This document shows, one piece after another, positions 6,715 through 8,384 of a stretch of DNA of 8,384 nucleotides. Every line of letters starts with the position of its first letter. The stretch's first letter is position 1. This DNA is from Clostridiales bacterium (GTDB taxonomy: Bacteria; Bacillota; Clostridia; WRLR01). Location of the stretch: assembly GCA_031287655.1 (NCBI GenBank), contig JAITSR010000196.1, positions 1 to 8,384 on the forward strand, given 5' to 3'. Made by a program: the position numbers and the translations under genes. Under the pieces are notes generated by a model. It ran no database searches. It had not been told where the DNA came from and saw nothing but the letters and a program-made list of their open reading frames with translations.

Positions 6715-7422
6715 TTATCCTTGGCTCCAGCGCCGCTTGTCTATGACACGCACCGTCAAAAACAGGAACAGCGCGATGAAACTCAAAAAGTATACAATCG
6801 GCGCGATGCCGAAGATGCCGCTCGAAAAATCGCGGTAGCGCGACAGCAGCGAGAGCCATTCCAACACCTGCCCCGGAATACCGCCGAGCATGGAGGAGAG
6901 CGACTCCGCGATCTGGATCACGAGCAGGCCCGCGACGCTGATCACGGCCGCGATGATCTGGTTCTCCGTGAGGGACGACGCGAACAGCCCGAACGCGATA
7001 AAAGACGCCCCGAGCAAAAAGTAGCCGAGATAGCCGCCGACCAGCTGCGCGCTGATCCTGCCGCCGAACGCGACCTGAATCACGGGATAGACCCACGAGA
7101 CCGCGACCATCACAAAAAACACAAAGAGCGCGGCTAAATACTTGCCGAGCACGACGGATGGCAGCGATGTCGGCGAGGTCAGAAGCAGCGCCTCCGCCCC
7201 GTTTTTGCGGTCCTCCGTCAGGAGCCTCATCGTAAATACCGGGATGATGAAGATCAAAAAGAAGGAGATCGTGTCGAGCATCACCGAAAAGTCGCCGAGC
7301 TTGTAATACGCAAGGTACGGGTAAAAGAAGATCGACGTCAGAACCGTAAAAATGCCGATCAGGATATACGCCATCGGCGAATAGAAATAGGATTTGATTT
7401 CTTTTTTGAAAATCGCGCTCAT
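6715..7422 (-). CDS. ABC-2 type transporter permease, GldF-like
   Basis: This is the membrane subunit of the ABC-2 module and would form the channel with the upstream ATPase. The 235 residues show six hydrophobic segments at about 17-39, 50-66, 94-117, 127-149, 155-175 and 205-227. A short cytoplasmic N-terminus (FKKEIKSYFYSP) is typical of the family. After helix 2 comes the conserved loop TEDRKNGAEALLLTSP (69-84), which corresponds to the E-R-x-G-T-x-E-x-LLT-P motif of GldF/NosY-like permeases. The length is normal for GldF. The start is fixed by an excellent SD and a 4-nt ATGA overlap with the ATPase gene. A 16-nt gap separates it from the GldG-like gene. Topology is inferred by eye from hydrophobicity. 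The family call is strong and the transported substrate is unknown. Confidence 0.93.
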   Translation of the reverse strand: MSAIFKKEIKSYFYSPMAYILIGIFTVLTSIFFYPYLAYYKLGDFSVMLDTISFFLIFIIPVFTMRLLTEDRKNGAEALLLTSPTSLPSVVLGKYLAALFVFFVMVAVSWVYPVIQVAFGGRISAQLVGGYLGYFLLGASFIAFGLFASSLTENQIIAAVISVAGLLVIQIAESLSSMLGGIPGQVLEWLSLLSRYRDFSSGIFGIAPIVYFLSFIALFLFLTVRVIDKRRWSQG

Positions 7423-8384
7423 GCTTCCCCTCCTTGGTCCGGCCCCGCCTGAGAATCGTCGGAAGCCCCGTCGGACGGCATATCGTTCGCCGTGTCCTCC
7501 GCGCCTTCGGCGGCGGCGCCGCCATCGTCCCCGTCGCCGCCCGCTTCCGCGGCGCCGTCCGCGCCGTCGTCGACGGTCCGCTCGCTCGCGACGAGTTCCA
7601 AAAAGATTTCTTCGAGCGAGAAGTCCATTGAGCGCATTTCGATGATCGGGCAGCCGATCTGCGCCATCGCGAAGAACAGCGGGCGGCGGATGTCGAGCTC
7701 CTTGTCGGATTCGACGAGGTAGTTCGTGACGCCGCGCTCTTTTTCATTGAGCTTTTCGACGGTCTTGACGCCGTAAATCTCTGAAATCGCGGAAGTCACC
7801 GCGCCCTGCGCGCCCGCGATCGTCACGGAGAGGCGCGACCCCGAACCCATGCCCTTTGAAAGGTTCTCCGGCGTGTCGACAGCCGCGATCCGGCCCTTGT
7901 TGATAATAATCACGCGCTCGCACACCGCGCTGACCTCCTGCAGAATATGGGAGCTCAGAATGATCGTATGCCTTTTCCCGAGCGTTTTGATCAGCTTTCT
8001 GATCTCGATGATCTGCTTGGGGTCGAGGCCGACGGTCGGCTCGTCGAGGATCAGCACCTCCGGGTCGCCGAGCAGCGCCTGCGCAAAACCGACGCGCTGT
8101 TTGTAGCCCTTTGAGAGGTTTTTGATCAGGCGCCGTCTGTGATCCTCAATCCGCATCAGCTCCATCACTTCATCGATCTGGGCTCTGCGCCTGTTTTTCG
8201 GCGTCTTTTTTAACTCGGCGACGAACGTCAGGTATTCGAGCACGGTCATGTCAAAATAGAGCGGCGGCTGCTCGGGCAAATAGCCGATCTGCCGCTTGAC
8301 CTTTTCCGGCTCCTCCATCACGTCGTAGCCGCCGACCTTCACTATGCCCGCGGACGACGGGATATACCCCGTGATGATGTTCAT
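7419..8384 (-). CDS. ABC transporter ATP-binding protein, GldA/CcmA-like, 5'-truncated by window edge
   Basis: This is the ATPase subunit of an ABC-2 type transporter and would drive the permease encoded next. The visible 321 residues begin at a Met that is almost certainly internal. The start MNIITGY matches the segment that directly follows Walker A (GPNGAGKST) in this family, so roughly 45-50 residues including Walker A lie beyond the right edge. Visible motifs in order are a Q-loop (GYLPEQ, about 34-39), the ABC signature (LSKGYKQ, 90-96), Walker B (LILDEP, 111-116), the D-loop (GLDP, 119-122) and the H-loop His (LSSH, 146). A C-terminal domain follows to about residue 268. The last 50 or so residues are an unusual Asp/Ala/Gly/Glu-rich tail (from about 270) not expected of the family core. 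The stop overlaps the permease start as ATGA. The family call is firm; the substrate is unknown. Confidence 0.95.
   Translation of the reverse strand: MNIITGYIPSSAGIVKVGGYDVMEEPEKVKRQIGYLPEQPPLYFDMTVLEYLTFVAELKKTPKNRRRAQIDEVMELMRIEDHRRRLIKNLSKGYKQRVGFAQALLGDPEVLILDEPTVGLDPKQIIEIRKLIKTLGKRHTIILSSHILQEVSAVCERVIIINKGRIAAVDTPENLSKGMGSGSRLSVTIAGAQGAVTSAISEIYGVKTVEKLNEKERGVTNYLVESDKELDIRRPLFFAMAQIGCPIIEMRSMDFSLEEIFLELVASERTVDDGADGAAEAGGDGDDGGAAAEGAEDTANDMPSDGASDDSQAGPDQGGEA
7427..7435 (-). promoter_or_regulatory. Strong Shine-Dalgarno site for the ABC permease gene
   Basis: The minus strand reads AAGGAGGGG six to eight bases before the permease ATG at 7422. The site is formed by the last sense codons of the ATPase gene (Gln-Gly-Gly), so the upstream coding sequence carries the ribosome-binding site of the next gene. 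With the ATGA overlap this fixes the permease start and suggests coupled translation. Confidence 0.85.

Noticed and set aside
6695..7747. A 350-codon minus-strand open frame overlapping the ATPase and permease genes
   Set aside because: It is Arg/Ser-rich with no recognisable domain and lies out of frame over two genes with clear family motifs, SD sites and a matching ATGA junction. It is a GC-rich shadow frame.

Overview
Every gene I can support lies on the minus strand, so the window reads right to left. It looks like a moderately high-GC member of the Clostridia (Firmicutes/Bacillota). The main reasons are an in-frame IspH-ribosomal protein S1 fusion, which is known from that class, the cmk-plsC-ispH-rpsA gene order, and strong AGGAGG-type Shine-Dalgarno (SD) sites. 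This lineage call is inferred from gene content, not from a database search.

Region 1 (8384 to 3691) is a four-gene envelope ABC-2 export-type module of the GldA/GldF/GldG kind. It holds an ATPase cut by the window edge just after its Walker A motif, a six-helix permease, a GldG-like membrane-anchored extracytoplasmic protein, and a DUF4340 protein with one N-terminal anchor. Three of the four junctions inside or leaving this module are stop/start overlaps (ATGA, ATGA, GTGA), and the fourth is a 16-nt gap with a strong SD. The module is therefore built for coupled translation. Its substrate cannot be told from the sequence.

Region 2 (3694 to 1) is a housekeeping block: cytidylate kinase (cmk), a PlsC-type 1-acylglycerol-3-phosphate acyltransferase, and an IspH (LytB) / ribosomal protein S1 fusion that runs off the left edge. 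cmk starts with GTG overlapping the TGA of the DUF4340 gene, so nucleotide, phospholipid, isoprenoid and ribosomal genes are physically coupled to the ABC module.

Three points deserve a second look. (i) The IspH reading frame has no ATG, GTG or TTG between its upstream stop and the first catalytic cysteine; a CTG at 2262 gives residue numbering that matches E. coli IspH almost exactly. (ii) A near-consensus extended -10 promoter sits at the plsC stop codon, just before ispH-rpsA. (iii) At the IspH/S1 junction, codons of the conserved IspH C-terminus form a perfect SD ten bases before an in-frame ATG, in a locally AT-rich stretch, so a free S1 protein could be made from inside the fusion gene.

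The only non-coding stretches are short: 87 nt before plsC, about 67 nt before ispH, and 16 nt before the GldG gene. I see no tRNA, rRNA, CRISPR, insertion sequence or clear terminator.
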